Counted from the first letter of the stretch, positions 22,143 through 33,654 are shown. The stretch is 64,000 nt of DNA from Fonsecaea monophora (GCF_001642475.1 NW_019173949.1:186001-250000); one strand, 5' to 3'. Program-made: numbers and translations. Notes: a model not told the origin generated them from the letters alone.

Positions 22143-25116
22143 CCATGCGGTTGGGAACAGGCAGGCTTATAAAAAGGTCACCAGATTTGGTCAGTGGCCT
22201 GCGGTGTGGGGAGGACAGAATCATGCGCAGTCGGTCTGCAGTCGATACGTGGCGCTGCTGGTACCAGTGGGACGGCTTGTACGACTCTGATAGGAAGGGC
22301 TGTGACGGTGTCGAGGTTCACCCGTGAGATTCACCAATGTAGTTGTCGATAAGGACGGCGAGAGAATTGCACTATTCTCTTAATGCCCTGCGGAGATCAA
22401 AGGCTTCCATCATCTGCATTCAGTGTTGGCTGCCGATTGGGGGCGTAGACGAAGAGGCTCTCAACTACTGGGGTGGCGTGGGGGGCTAGGCTGTTGGGGC
22501 TGTTCAACTGGACCCTGAATCCCACTGTACCGAGTATGTACATCCAGGCAACTCGGGTGCGTTCCGCAGGCCCCCTTTCCCGGCTCTCTCTGGGTACTTT
22601 TTTATTCGTACTCTTACTGGTGCGTTCATTAACAGTCCCTTTATTAGGTACAGTTTTACATGCACACCGAGACTCATTGTGCGTACTTTGACCTCCTGGA
22701 GAGGCTCACCAGGCATCATGGATGTACAACACCCTCTGGAAAGAGTGTATCTCAGTACCTAATCAACCACAGGCCAACTGCCACATATGTCCTTGGTGTC
22801 CCCAAAACAGGCAGAGGAACCTTTGGTTTCCTTGTTTCTTTCCCACGAAGAGATGTTAGCTCCCATTCGGGCTGGAATCCTGTCTTGATGCCCAAGCCCG
22901 TGGCGAGAAGGTGCATATTGGCTCTTGTGGTCGCACGAGAGATCTCCAGCAGGAGACCATAAGGATCATTTTTGGCGAATGGTATGGTCCACCTTTTTTG
23001 TTTGGCTATGCCTGGTTTACGCTCTTGTGTCGCTTCCCAACAACCTCATGGATCGTGCCGAAGGTGAGAGGACGGAGAGAGGTTCGCGTTCGCTGTATTC
23101 GGTGACCCTCGACCTTTCGACTTTCGAGGCTGTGCTATTACAGCAAGGCTGCGGTGCCAGCAAAGACCGCGATCGAAACGCAGGACATCTGATAGACACA
23201 CTACTAGCAGAATGACTACCACGGCGTGTTGAAAAGAGGAGCAGCGGAGAGTCACTTCACCTTTGTTACCACGACACCAACGCCATAGGCAAGATCGCAG
23301 GCGCAGGTGGCACGTGATGCCGTGTTTCGGTTGTCTTGCGATGTGACCTTCTTTCAACCTCAATTCATTTCTACTTCTTTCCACTTTCTAGGTCAGATTT
23401 TTCAATGCAGATCCAACAAGACGTCGACTTTTTTCCGAGCACGAGTGAGCAGACGAGGGTTCATGTTTTGATTCAGAAACAGGGACGGACCTGAATAGTG
23501 CTCAGAAGGGACGCACAAGGCCGAGTCTCACCTCGATTGGTTCCGGAGCAACGAGTCACACTACGCCCTCACAACCTTCAATGCATACGGCACTGCTTGC
23601 GATGCCTGTGAGAGTCTCATGAACGTTCCCCCAAGAGCACCGAGGGAGAGCCAGATGACAAATAATAGCAAACCTCAGCGAACGTCCATTTTGTGGAAGG
23701 GCTACGAGGGATCCGACTTGACTAGTTCCTGGCGGTTGTTCACGGCCACGATATAAACCTTCCCCCATCCTTGTTCCAAGACACCGCGCTGCCTTGTCTA
23801 CTTTAAAGAATCCCCACGGGGACAAGACCGGGAGATGCTTCAACAGAGTGGGCTCAAGTCTTTCTAGACCGCCAATAGCAGTGATTCTACCATGTATAAG
23901 CTGAAGGTGAGAGGTTGACTTCATCAGAATCCAGGATCTACCGAAAGCTTTCCAGACACATTCGGCGTCCTGAAAATCCCCAGCTTACGGGTGGAGGCTT
24001 TGAAGCTAACCATCGACAAATTGACCTCGATTGGGTTTTTTTTCCCATCAACTCTGGCTCTGCAAGAGCGGTTCACCTCTCGCTCGGTTGCTGATAGCTC
24101 CGAAGGTATAGATTCGGGTACGGGTGGCCTGAGCCGCTTGGATTCCGGAATCGGAATTCATATGAGGCCGATGGGATTACTACAAGTACTAGCTGAACGT
24201 CAAGCTTGGTCCACTTTGGCCGTTTTGCCGACTTCAAGACGACTCACCAGGACCGCGGACTTGCAAGGCGTCGGCCAGCCTCCAATCCGAGATCCTACAT
24301 TCGCAATCGGAGGAGACATGCTCGTCTTGTGCTTCGTGCCCTTGTTTAGGCCTACAGAGCAGCGGCCCAGGATTTGATACTGGACTACGAGAGTAATCAT
24401 CGATGTCATTGGCATGACCGACTGGGGAAGTAACCGGAAGAGGCGGATATACGGTATTCACAAAGTCGGTATTACCGAGCAAATCATAAGGTCTGTTCGA
24501 TGTCTACAGTTTCAGGCGAACAGCCGGTCATGGCCTTGGAGCGCCTTATCAAACGAGGCTTCGTATACGCTTTTTCGAACTCTGCACGAGGCTGCAGTCG
24601 AGCAGCAACCAGCAGGCAGTCGAGAAGACACGGTTCTAATGACTTGATCTATGCGACAGGAAACTGCCTTTTGGGAGTACAACTGGTAAGCTGGGCATAT
24701 CTATATGCCCAAAGCTAAAGCTAAGCAATCCTTCCGACAAGCCCGTGAGAGATTCCTGCGCTATAACGAGACTTTCTTGTGCATAATATGACATGGTGGA
24801 CATGTTCCGTGCAGGCATAGACCTGTTGTGCACTGATTCCAGGATGATCGACAGAATCCCTCAGCTGTCTATTCGAAGAATCAAACGCAACCAATCGTAC
24901 GGTAATCCGAAATGGCGATCTTCAGGGCGCTGACGAGGCGCGAGGCCTGAAGCTCTGTGGATATGAAACCACTTTATAAACTAGAAGGACCTCAGTGCTG
25001 AAGTGGTGAGTGCAGGTCACTGAGTGCCTTGGGATATATATGCGACAGGATTTTGTTACCTAGCATATGCCTCTATTGCTTACCTCTCCATCTTCTCGTC
25101 CCTTGAAGAAAGTGCC
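22143..25116. other. 3-kb stretch without a convincing gene
   Basis: No intact gene is supported on either strand over about 3 kb, the longest such stretch in the window. Minus-strand frames at 23556-23924 and 24234-24482 have protein-like composition but are interrupted and show no domain, so decayed coding sequence is possible. TATAAA at 24975-24980 lies 137 bp before the downstream GMC gene and could be its TATA box. Confidence 0.35.
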
Positions 25117-27299
25117 ATGTATTTCTCGGCAATCATTACTGCTGCTCTGGCAGGTGTTGCCTGCGCAAAGCCCATCAAACAGATCAAGAGGCAGACCATA
25201 CAAGATACATACGACTTCATCATTGCTGGAGGCAAGCTATACACAGCGTGGCACAACGGCTGGACTAACCTCAAGCAGGTGGCACAGCGGGCCTCGTTAT
25301 CGCAAATCGTTTGACGGAGTGTCCCAACATCCGTGTGCTTGTGCTAGAAGCAGGTCCAGAACCAGGAATTGTTGCGAACTACATGTACCCCGGCGGAAAT
25401 CAATATCTTGCTGGTGAGATTCTAGGTCTGAACACTTCTCAAGCTGTTCACTCACTGCCCTAGGTACGGCGGTCGACTACAATTACTATACTGTGCCGCA
25501 AACGACCCTTAACAATCGAATTCTTCCCTACCACCGTGAGTCCCTCCACACCATCTGGACTTCAGGTTTGGCTGACTGGTGCTACTAGGAGGACGTGGTC
25601 TCGGAGGGAGTTCGATCATTAATGGGTTATATTATGGAAGAGGCAGCGCCAGCGTCTACGATCACTGGGTCGAGCTAGGCAACCCAGGCTGGGGCTGGGA
25701 TGATTTATATCCTTTGAGCGTCAAGGTCGGTGTGGTCGGCGTGTTACTGCACAGATCAAACTGGCTGACTGTTATAGCAAACCCATTTCAACCCGCCCAA
25801 CTTCAAGGATAGCTTCGACCACAGCTTCCAGACCTGGGATCCTTCTGCTTATTCCAATGGCGAGCTACAGATTGCGTTCCAGGGATTCGTGCCCGATTCA
25901 AATGTGGGCTTTATCCGCGCTAGTGAGGCGATAGGCATCCCCATTGTCAATGAACTCAACAGCGGCAACAACACGGGGGTCAAGCAAGGTACTGGATGTT
26001 TTGACCACCGGCTCAGGCGCAGCTCGAGCTATGACGCCTTCTACAAGCCGATTCAAAACCGCACGAATCTCGACGTCCTCCACTATGCGCCGGTGACCTC
26101 GATTCAGTTTACAAAAGGCCGCAATGGGACATCACGAGCAACCGGCGTCTCCTTTACAGATGAGCCAACTGGGCAGTTTATCAGTGTCAATGCGACCAAG
26201 GAGGTCATTGTGACCATGGGTGCCTTCAACAGCCCTCAACTTCTGATGATTTCGGTCAGTCAATGTGGATGAAACGCTGGCTATTTCTGACGTTTCCGCA
26301 GGGAATCGGGCCAAGCGGACAGTTGAGCCAAAACGGGATCAACCCTGTGTACATCAACGAGAATGTAGGGCAGAAGTAAGTGTCCCCAAATACTTGTGGT
26401 TAGAGGCTGCTCTAATTCTACACAGCTTGAATGATCACTGCGTCTTCAGCATCATGGCCTTGGTCCAGCAAACCGCCTCGACTAGTTCCATGGCCGTCAA
26501 CGATTCCACACTTGCAGCGGCGCAACAGCAGTTCCTCGATTCTCTGACTGGGCCATACACTGCTCCTTCTGGAATCACCAATGGTTTTCAGCAGTTGTCG
26601 AATGCCACCCTGCGAGCCATAGGTGCGCAGGCTGTGCTCGATGCGGGACTTGTCAACCAAGCACACGTCGAGTTCTTGTATGAATCCCAATTCTACCCTA
26701 GCGGACTGGCTTTCCTCCCGTCCTCTGGCGGCACTTCGTCGACCGGGGGTGCCTCTTCGTCTGCATACTATGTCCCCCAAGCCAATTTGTCGTACATCTC
26801 ACTCACGGCGTCGCCGCTTGTGGCTCTGAGTCGCGGGAACGTGACGCTCAAGTCGGCGTCGATTTTTGATGCACCCAACATCGACCCCAACTACTATTCA
26901 AACGAAACCGATCGCGCCGTGGCCATTAATGCGTTTAAGGACCTGAGAAAATTGCTTGCACATCCGGCGATTGCACAGTTTACCATCGGCCCCGATAACG
27001 GCGAGGTCCAACCTGGAATCGCGAATATCCCCGCAAATGCCTCGGACGATACCATCTTCGACTATATCAAGACCAACACCATTCCGAACTGGCATGCGAG
27101 TGGGACTTGCCAGATGCTCCCTGAGGCTGATGGCGGTGTCGTGGATTCACGGTTGCGGGTTTATGGAGTGCAGAACCTCCGAGTCTGCGACGTTAGTATC
27201 ATCCCACGGCTGCCCGATGTTAACCTGCAGGGACCGGTATTTATGATTGGTGAAAAAAGTGCCCAGATCATCAAGGAGGATTACAACCTGCAATGTTAG
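25117..27299 (+). CDS. Secreted GMC-family oxidoreductase
   Basis: FAD-dependent glucose-methanol-choline oxidoreductase, probably secreted, 627 aa. Seven exons: 25117-25231, 25279-25413, 25464-25535, 25589-25725, 25778-26254, 26302-26375 and 26426-27299. A signal peptide (MYFSAIITAALAGVACA) is followed by the dinucleotide fold YDFIIAGGGTAGLVIANR and the ribose-binding VLVLEAGPEPG. The GMC signature block RGRGLGGSSIINGLYYGRG and the second signature MGAFNSPQLLMISGIGPSG follow. The catalytic region WHASGTCQMLPEADGGVVD holds the active-site His, and PDVNLQGPVFMIGEKSA closes the FAD site. The first intron needs a GC donor (25232-25278, GCAAGC..AG); all others are GT..AG. The substrate is not determinable; aryl-alcohol oxidase-like and glucose oxidase-like enzymes share these motifs. 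Several N-x-S/T sites fit secretion. Confidence 0.9.
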
Positions 27300-27768
27300 A
27301 GGAGTTACTTTCAAAGGCTAGAATACGTGTACTCTGAAAGGCACTGCCCGTGCCGGTGCGAAAAGAATTTGGAGATAAAGTACTCTTAGGATGGCATGTA
27401 GCTGCACAAGCACGATCTGATGTTTCGGTGGCAGCGAGTGGCTGGACACAAATGTCAGGTTATCTCTAGGATGATGGTGTCACCGGCAAACACTTGGATA
27501 GAAAGAAGAAAAAAGCATAGACAAGCGCCGTGTTAAGCCGACCACAACAGCAATCAATTTTCGTGGTTAACCAGAATTGGAGAAAATCCAATGGCGTCAT
27601 GTACATAATGCTGGGGAGGGCGTCGGTGGTGTCGGGGTAGGTCGGTCATCTTCCATTGTCGCCGATAGCAAGTTGCGCAAGCAAAAGTCACCACAGGGGA
27701 AAAGCTTCGACTTTATCTCCTGAGCGCAAGTGCCCTACAAAAAGAACAAAGTCCTCGTCGTCACTTTC
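27300..27768. other. Intergenic region before the aldo-keto reductase
   Basis: A 469-bp tandem gap, presumably terminator of the GMC gene and promoter of the next gene. Nothing specific is seen. Confidence 0.35.
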
Positions 27769-29143
27769 ATGTTGCGCACCGCCGTCACCCGTTCTCAAAC
27801 CTCCCTGTCACCCCAGACGGCCGCTGCCCGCTTAGCGTCCGTCACCCGTCACATATCCCCAGCTCCCTCGCCCTCGCCCTCGTCCACGACCGCAAAGATG
27901 CCCCTCGTCACATCCACCATGACAAACAGCGACAAGCCGCGCGTCATCCTCGGCCTCATGACGTTTGGCCCGCCGGGGACCGAGTCCAAGGGTGGCCGGG
28001 TCACGAGTCTGGAAGAGTACAACAAGAACCTCGACTATTTCCAATCCCAGGGCTACAACGAGGTGGACACGGCGCGATCATACATTGGTGGGCGACAAGA
28101 AGCCTTTACGAAAGAGGCGAGATGGAAAGACCGCGGGTTGACACTGGCGACCAAGTGTTTCCCCGTGAAGCCGGGCGACCACTCCCCAGAGAAGCTGAGG
28201 GCCAGTCTCGAGAAGAGTTTGGCCGAGCTGGGGACCGACAGCGTCGACATCTTCTACCTGCATGCCCCCGACCGCTCCGTGCCGTTCAAAGACACCCTGC
28301 AGTGCTGCAACGACATGTTCAAGGAGGGCAAGTTCGTTCAATTGGGACTCAGCAACTTTGCGTCGTGGGAAGTCGCCGAGGTGTGGAACATTGCCAACGA
28401 GCGAGGTTGGGTCAAACCCACCATCTACCAGGCCATGTACAATGCGATCACCCGGGACATGGAGACAGAACTGGTGCCGTGTTGTCGAAAGTGAGGATCA
28501 CAGTTGAATATCTTAAGAGGTGTCGCAACAACAAAACAAGCTGACGTGGGGATTTCTTGCAGGTATGGCTTGGACTTGGTCGTTTACAATCCGGTAAGTT
28601 TATCAATCCTGCTTTGCTCTGCGAGGGCAGCCAAAGAACTCACACGGCCCATGTAGCTCGCCGGCGGCGTGTTCAGCGGCAAATACAAGTCGAAGAACGA
28701 CATCCCCAGTGAAGGACGGTTTGCGACCGTGGCCAACTCGGGAAAGGTACGTATCCCCAAAGTCTGTCCTGTATTGCCCACCACCACCAAAATTTGACCC
28801 TGACGCGCGCTCTCTCTCTCTGTGTTGTGTGAGATAGATGTACCGCGAGCGGTATTTCCACGACTCGACCTTCCAGGCCCTGCAGATGATCGAGCCCGTC
28901 GTCCAGAAACACAACCTGACCCTCCTCGAGACCGCCCTGCGATGGTGCATCCACCACTCGATCCTGAAATTCGCAAAGGACGGCGGCAACGACGGCGTCA
29001 TCATCGGCGTGAGCTCCCTGTCACAGCTCGAGAGCAACCTCAAAGACCTGGAAAAGGGGCCCCTCCCCCAGGAAGTCGTCGACGTGCTCGACAGCGCCTG
29101 GGAGACGTATCTCAAGGGCCGGGGTCCGACTTATTGGCGGTGA
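27769..29143 (+). CDS. Aldo-keto reductase, AKR7-like
   Basis: NADPH-dependent reductase of the aflatoxin-aldehyde reductase (AKR7) type, 382 aa. Exons 27769-28490, 28563-28593, 28657-28746 and 28838-29143; the second is only 31 nt. The catalytic tetrad is visible: Asp and Tyr in VDTARSYIGG, Lys in LATKCFP, and His in FYLHAPD. LGLSNFASWEV and the C-terminal cofactor region DGVIIGVSSLSQLESN complete the barrel. The first roughly 43 residues are Ser/Thr/Pro/Arg-rich with no acidic residue, and a second in-frame ATG (27898) lies just before the conserved domain. The long form could therefore be mitochondrial and the short form cytosolic; this is inference. Such enzymes reduce reactive aldehydes such as succinic semialdehyde or dialdehydes. 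Confidence 0.9.
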
Positions 29144-29707
29144 AACCCCGGAAGGATCTGAAAAAGGGGACGGATTCGCGGGTCAGTATGTAGAACAACA
29201 GAGCGGCGATTTTGTTTTCCTCCCACCACCAAAAAAAAAGGAATTGATCTTTTTTTTGTAAGATGCATAAAAGTATGACTTGCACGTACGTAATGAAGGT
29301 GGCTCTCATTGATTGAATTGAGAGAATGGATTCACGTAGCTCGTAAAATGGCGCATGTCTCGATCTTGACCAGTGAGGTGAGGTGAGGCGGGGGGGACAA
29401 ATTCAGGAGTATCCAGCCTCGCGACACGACACCCTTAACTCGTCTCTCTGGTTAGTACGAGGCACCCACGAGGCACAAACAGTATTGCGAACAGAGTTAT
29501 ACTATCTAGCCAAGTAGATAGCCCAAAAGCTCTGTTGGTGGTCAATGGCTTTGACGGCACCCTGGGCGTAGATGTTGTTGGTATTGGATCGAATCGAATC
29601 CTGAGGAACACGTACATGTTACATGTTACAAGAGACATAAAAGGGATCTGGCATCATCCCTTCTCCCACCTCCCAGGTGCCCTTCAGCGCCGGTATCAAC
29701 CAACCAA
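29144..29707. other. Convergent 3' region
   Basis: A 564-bp gap between converging genes, with A/T homopolymers near 29231-29257 and a short G run near 29391. No gene is supported. Confidence 0.35.
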
Positions 29708-32389
29708 CTAACTAGCGAGTCTGCCTCTCCCTCTCCCTCTCCCACCCCCTCTGCCCCTGCGCGCTCTCGTCCCAAACCGGAATTTCATGTCGTCACTGTC
29801 GTCCTCGTCCTCGCTTCCGTCGTCCCCGCGCACATTCGTGACGGGGACAGGTAACGTCTTTTGACGTTTCGGGTTGCTCGTTTCCGCCTTGGAGGTCGCC
29901 GGTCTCTTCCCCTTCTGCGATTGGGTCGCTCTCGGCGGCGTGTCGTCGTCTCGCGCTGCTTCCGACGCGTTCTCGCTCGCCTGTCGAGTGCGATCTGCAG
30001 CACGCGTGCGTCGCGGCGTGCCGGGGTCGATTTCATGCTCGGCAGTGTCCTCTGATTCCCTCTGCAGCCGAGAAATCCCTGTGGTCATCGTAGCTATCGA
30101 TGCGCTCTCCACGTCCTCCTCTGACTGACCGATCAAATCGTCCATGTCTTCGTCGTCATCGTCCAAGACAATCCGCGTTCTCGATCTCCCGTTGACCTCG
30201 CCGGAGATGGTCCTGCTCGACGGTTGGGTCTGGCTCTGCGTCGTCCGTTGGATTCTCGCGTCCTCCCTACGCTTCCTCTCCCTCTCGCGCTCCTGCTCTT
30301 CTTCTGTCTTTGACCAATATTGATCACCTAAGCCACCCGTTTTGTTCGGGACTTCGACCAGTGGCACGATGACTTTGCTGGCGTGAGATCTTCGTTGAGC
30401 TGGTTCGCCGTTGCGACGGAAGCCCTTGAAGTTCTTGCGACCATTCCACTTGGGATCCCAGTCTGGTCCGTGCCGATCGTTGACCCTGTTGTTCGCCTTC
30501 GACCTACTATCACGTACTGGAAGATCAATTGTGACTACGTCAACCAAATTGGCAGGTGCCTTGTCCTCAATCCCAGGCAGGCCGGCTTCAAGTTCTTCTT
30601 CCTCTCTCCGAGCGGCTTCTTCCTTCTCTTGCCGTTGTTTTCTGGCGGCTTCGCGGACGTCAATTTCCCGTTCCACCTTGATCTTTTTCACGGGTAATGG
30701 ACCTGGTTGAATGTCCTCCTCAATAGTGCGCCCGTTCTCCGCTGCTTCCGCTAGCTTTCGTCTCTTCAACGCAGTCGCTGCAGGGAGAAGATCGTCCATT
30801 TCCTTTGCAAATGTATCGTGTTGCTGCTCTGTTGGTGATCGAGGTCGCTTCCTCGTTGTTGACTGTGGCTCTTCTTTGATGACGATGGGTGACCTGGCTT
30901 GACTTTCTGGTTCGGAGATGTATGCGGCTTCCTCAATAACCTCGTCTTCCTCATAAGCAGCGACAGCGTCGGGGTCGAATCCATCGTCAAAGTTCTTGAA
31001 CTTGGTCAGCTGCGAGACTTTCGGGACGGGGAGAGGTCTCGTATCCTCTCCTCTGGCGCCGTTGACTTGTGAGACATCCTGTTCTGATGTTTGTGAAGGT
31101 TGAGACGTCGCTGCTGCGTTGCCTATCGCTTTTGTCGCATGGGCGGTTTGCCGACTTTCATTCTCTGTTCCACTGCTGCCATTTGTGTAGGACCCGCTGG
31201 CCTGGCCAGTGACAAGGGAACTCACTGCAGACGGTGGAGGTGCAATTCCGCCTTCATTGGTGCTTTCGAACGGGATAGGCTGTTTGAGAAGTCCGGCGTC
31301 ATTTGCTAAAATAGCGTCTAAAAACTCGGATTGATCGATTGCCCGCTGGTCCGTCTTCAAAGCCGTCTCGTTGACAAGTGCAGTCGTCCATTCTTGAACG
31401 TCTTCCTTTCCAGTCCATCGAACCAGAATGACTCCGCCTTTCGACCCAGCTGTAGTGTCGCCAGCTTTATTCCCGGTGGCATTGTGCAAGAATTGAATCA
31501 ACTCCTCACTAGTTGTTTCAAAATTGACCACTTTGAATAGTACAGCTTTCCCATGCCCACTTGTTATGACGGGTAACAGAGTGTCATATTGAGTTTGATC
31601 GCCAAAGACAAAGGTGTAATGTTCAAATACGTTGACTCGCGTAGGATCCGGTTGATATGATTCCGCAGGCCTGATCGTGGGTTCCTTTCCCGGGGGAGGA
31701 AGGTGGTCCTTCGGATGAGGCCAGGCACTGTCAAAGTCGGTTTCCAGCGGAGAGAGATTTACCTCCTGGCTCAGAGTGGCGGGACTCGCAACGTAGTCTA
31801 GGGCGTCGAGGTATGATTCTGTCACGAGGTATTTGGCGTTGACCAGCGCCAACAGACCTTTGGCAGTATTTCTCTTGCTGGCCACGACGTGGGTGGTGTT
31901 CTCAGACGAAAAATCGCTAATCGCCTTGATGTCCAGATCCCTCACCCTTTCCTGCTTTGTCTTGAGAACTCCCGACTTGATCTCTTTCTTGAGTAGATTG
32001 AAGGTGAAGACGCAGGGTTGCCATGTGACGGTGAACTCATAGGGGCAGCTCCCTGGCCGAATCGAATTCTCGGCGTCCTTCAGTTCTCGCACAGGGTTTG
32101 GCTCCTGCTCATTCTTTGGGCTTTTCTTCTTGATCAACTCGCCGTTGACATACGTTCCCGTCTTTGAGTGGTCTTCGATCCGTATCTTCGTTCGGGTGTG
32201 GATCTGACCGACGTCGGCATCCTTGACAGGGTCAACGGAGATATTGAAGTGTTGTCTGGAGACTGTTTTGTGATCGATAGCGATCATAACGCCATCTTTC
32301 TTGACTCGACCAAACAAGTATCTCCGCCCTGGCCTGAGCCACATTCGCCGGCCCTGAAAGAAATCGGCATTGGTGTCAAGGATCCACAT
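29708..32389 (-). CDS. Nbs1/Xrs2-like DNA double-strand-break protein
   Basis: Subunit of the Mre11-Rad50-Nbs1 complex, which senses DNA breaks and recruits Tel1/ATM in the nucleus. One exon encodes 893 aa. An FHA domain comes first (MWILDTNADFFQGRRMWLRPG, YLFGR, then TVSRQHF and KTGTYVNGE). BRCT-like repeats follow (about 130-230 and 270-370, including THVVASKRNTAKGLLALVNA). The rest is long, charged and disordered. Near the C-terminus an acidic cluster precedes KFRFG, resembling the FxF/Y Tel1-binding motif of Nbs1, and the protein ends in an Arg-Gly-rich tail. The ATG at 32389 is preferred because its context (GCCACCATG) is strong and homologues start at MWIL. An in-frame ATG at 32470 would add 27 residues. 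Confidence 0.87.
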   Translation of the reverse strand: MWILDTNADFFQGRRMWLRPGRRYLFGRVKKDGVMIAIDHKTVSRQHFNISVDPVKDADVGQIHTRTKIRIEDHSKTGTYVNGELIKKKSPKNEQEPNPVRELKDAENSIRPGSCPYEFTVTWQPCVFTFNLLKKEIKSGVLKTKQERVRDLDIKAISDFSSENTTHVVASKRNTAKGLLALVNAKYLVTESYLDALDYVASPATLSQEVNLSPLETDFDSAWPHPKDHLPPPGKEPTIRPAESYQPDPTRVNVFEHYTFVFGDQTQYDTLLPVITSGHGKAVLFKVVNFETTSEELIQFLHNATGNKAGDTTAGSKGGVILVRWTGKEDVQEWTTALVNETALKTDQRAIDQSEFLDAILANDAGLLKQPIPFESTNEGGIAPPPSAVSSLVTGQASGSYTNGSSGTENESRQTAHATKAIGNAAATSQPSQTSEQDVSQVNGARGEDTRPLPVPKVSQLTKFKNFDDGFDPDAVAAYEEDEVIEEAAYISEPESQARSPIVIKEEPQSTTRKRPRSPTEQQHDTFAKEMDDLLPAATALKRRKLAEAAENGRTIEEDIQPGPLPVKKIKVEREIDVREAARKQRQEKEEAARREEEELEAGLPGIEDKAPANLVDVVTIDLPVRDSRSKANNRVNDRHGPDWDPKWNGRKNFKGFRRNGEPAQRRSHASKVIVPLVEVPNKTGGLGDQYWSKTEEEQERERERKRREDARIQRTTQSQTQPSSRTISGEVNGRSRTRIVLDDDDEDMDDLIGQSEEDVESASIATMTTGISRLQRESEDTAEHEIDPGTPRRTRAADRTRQASENASEAARDDDTPPRATQSQKGKRPATSKAETSNPKRQKTLPVPVTNVRGDDGSEDEDDSDDMKFRFGTRARRGRGGGRGRGRGRLAS

Positions 32390-32923
32390 GGTGGCAGCAT
32401 CGTCGAAGAGGGCTCCTGGCGGAGTATGAGGTTCAGGAGAGAGGTGAACCCGGTAGAACAAGCAATGCAATGGTGAAGGCTATGTATGTACTGCGCAGGA
32501 AGCGCTACAGCGTGAATAATTTTGTGACGCGACACGACTATTGTCCCAGGCGCCTATGAGCGTTAGCGGCATCGGTGCCTATTAGGTTCATCCCGCACAG
32601 ATTGGGGGCTGAAAGTTCGGCGGCTTGGCCTTTCCCTAAAGCCCATAGTGGAGGGGCCCTGATGGTCTGGTGGCCAGCGCGGGGCAGTTGACCAGTGGCC
32701 TGCCAGTGGCACATGGAAGTTGGCGGGATCAGCAGGGCATTCCAAGACCCAAGCTTGGCCATTGTCATTGTAATAGCAGGTGAGAACAAGACCCAATCGC
32801 GGGGAACAAAGGGTCTGCGACGTCAGTCAGACTGGACAAAACTCAGCCCTCTTGCTCCCGCTGTCCTTTCTTTGCCTTTCCCTTGAACCTCTTCGCAGTT
32901 GAGAAAGCTCACTTCCATTAACA
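32390..32923. other. Divergent promoter region, Nbs1 and RPEL protein
   Basis: A 534-bp gap between divergent starts. No independent feature is seen, apart from the alternative upstream ATG for the Nbs1-like gene at 32470. Confidence 0.4.
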
Positions 32924-33467
32924 ATGTCTAACGCACTGAACGAAGATAACACGCCTGACCTCAAGGTCGACGAAAGCCCCATCTCGCCCATTGAGCGCCG
33001 GAACTCTCTCGAGAAGCACTTGCAGCTGCGCCCCGATGTTCAAGACCTCAAGAATCGCAACATCCTCCTTAACAGCAATGCTGCCCCGTGAGTCTACAGG
33101 CAGATCTTCGAGAGGCATGTGCAGTTCCTTACTGTGTATACAGGGCCCTACAAGCGAAACAGCACGAACTCGAGCGTCAACAACAATCCGACAATTTAAG
33201 AAAACATCTCGAGAAGCGACCAGAACGTGACGAACTGGTGGAACGTATGAGTTGAATCCATCCTGAGCGTTGGCGCCATTCTCACATGCTGTAGGAAATA
33301 TCCTTCCCGACTCAACCGCCGCGCCAGCGCTGCAAGCCAGTCAGAAAGCCTTGGATCGTCATATGCGAGCAGACAGTCTTGAGCATAAGATTCAACAGCG
33401 GCCCAAGCCAGAACAGCTGGTCAAAGAGGGTATTCTGGAGGCGGATGAAGACCCGACCAAGCCATGA
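32924..33467 (+). CDS. Small RPEL-repeat protein (actin-binding)
   Basis: A 145-aa protein built almost wholly from three RPEL motifs, which bind monomeric actin in animal MRTF and Phactr proteins. Exons 32924-33087, 33144-33244 and 33295-33467 join with closed frames. The repeats read LEKHLQLRPDVQDLKNRNIL, LRKHLEKRPERDELVERNIL and LEHKIQQRPKPEQLVKEGIL. The first two introns fall at matching places at or near the ends of repeats 1 and 2, suggesting growth by exon duplication. Between repeats, short AAPALQA and similar linkers with helical Gln/Lys/Glu stretches recur. No other domain is present. Actin binding in this fungus is inferred from the family; the protein could buffer G-actin. Its neighbours are Nbs1 (divergent) and TRAX (convergent). 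Confidence 0.88.
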
Positions 33468-33654
33468 AGCAAGAGGGTCTAGGGGTCTGGGGTAACTGGA
33501 TGTTTTGCTTGATTCTGATATACAAGGTGATGGGTATCATGGAAATCAGTCAGTGGATGACCGACGGCCAAATGCTTCAGTAGCTCTCGAGATAGCCCAG
33601 CATTTGAGTGGACATGAGAGTACGGTATCCTGCGATCTGAGGATTGACGCTTTT

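Noticed and set aside
25117..27299. Secondary-metabolite cluster around the GMC oxidoreductase
   Set aside because: No polyketide, peptide or terpene backbone gene, and neighbours are housekeeping.
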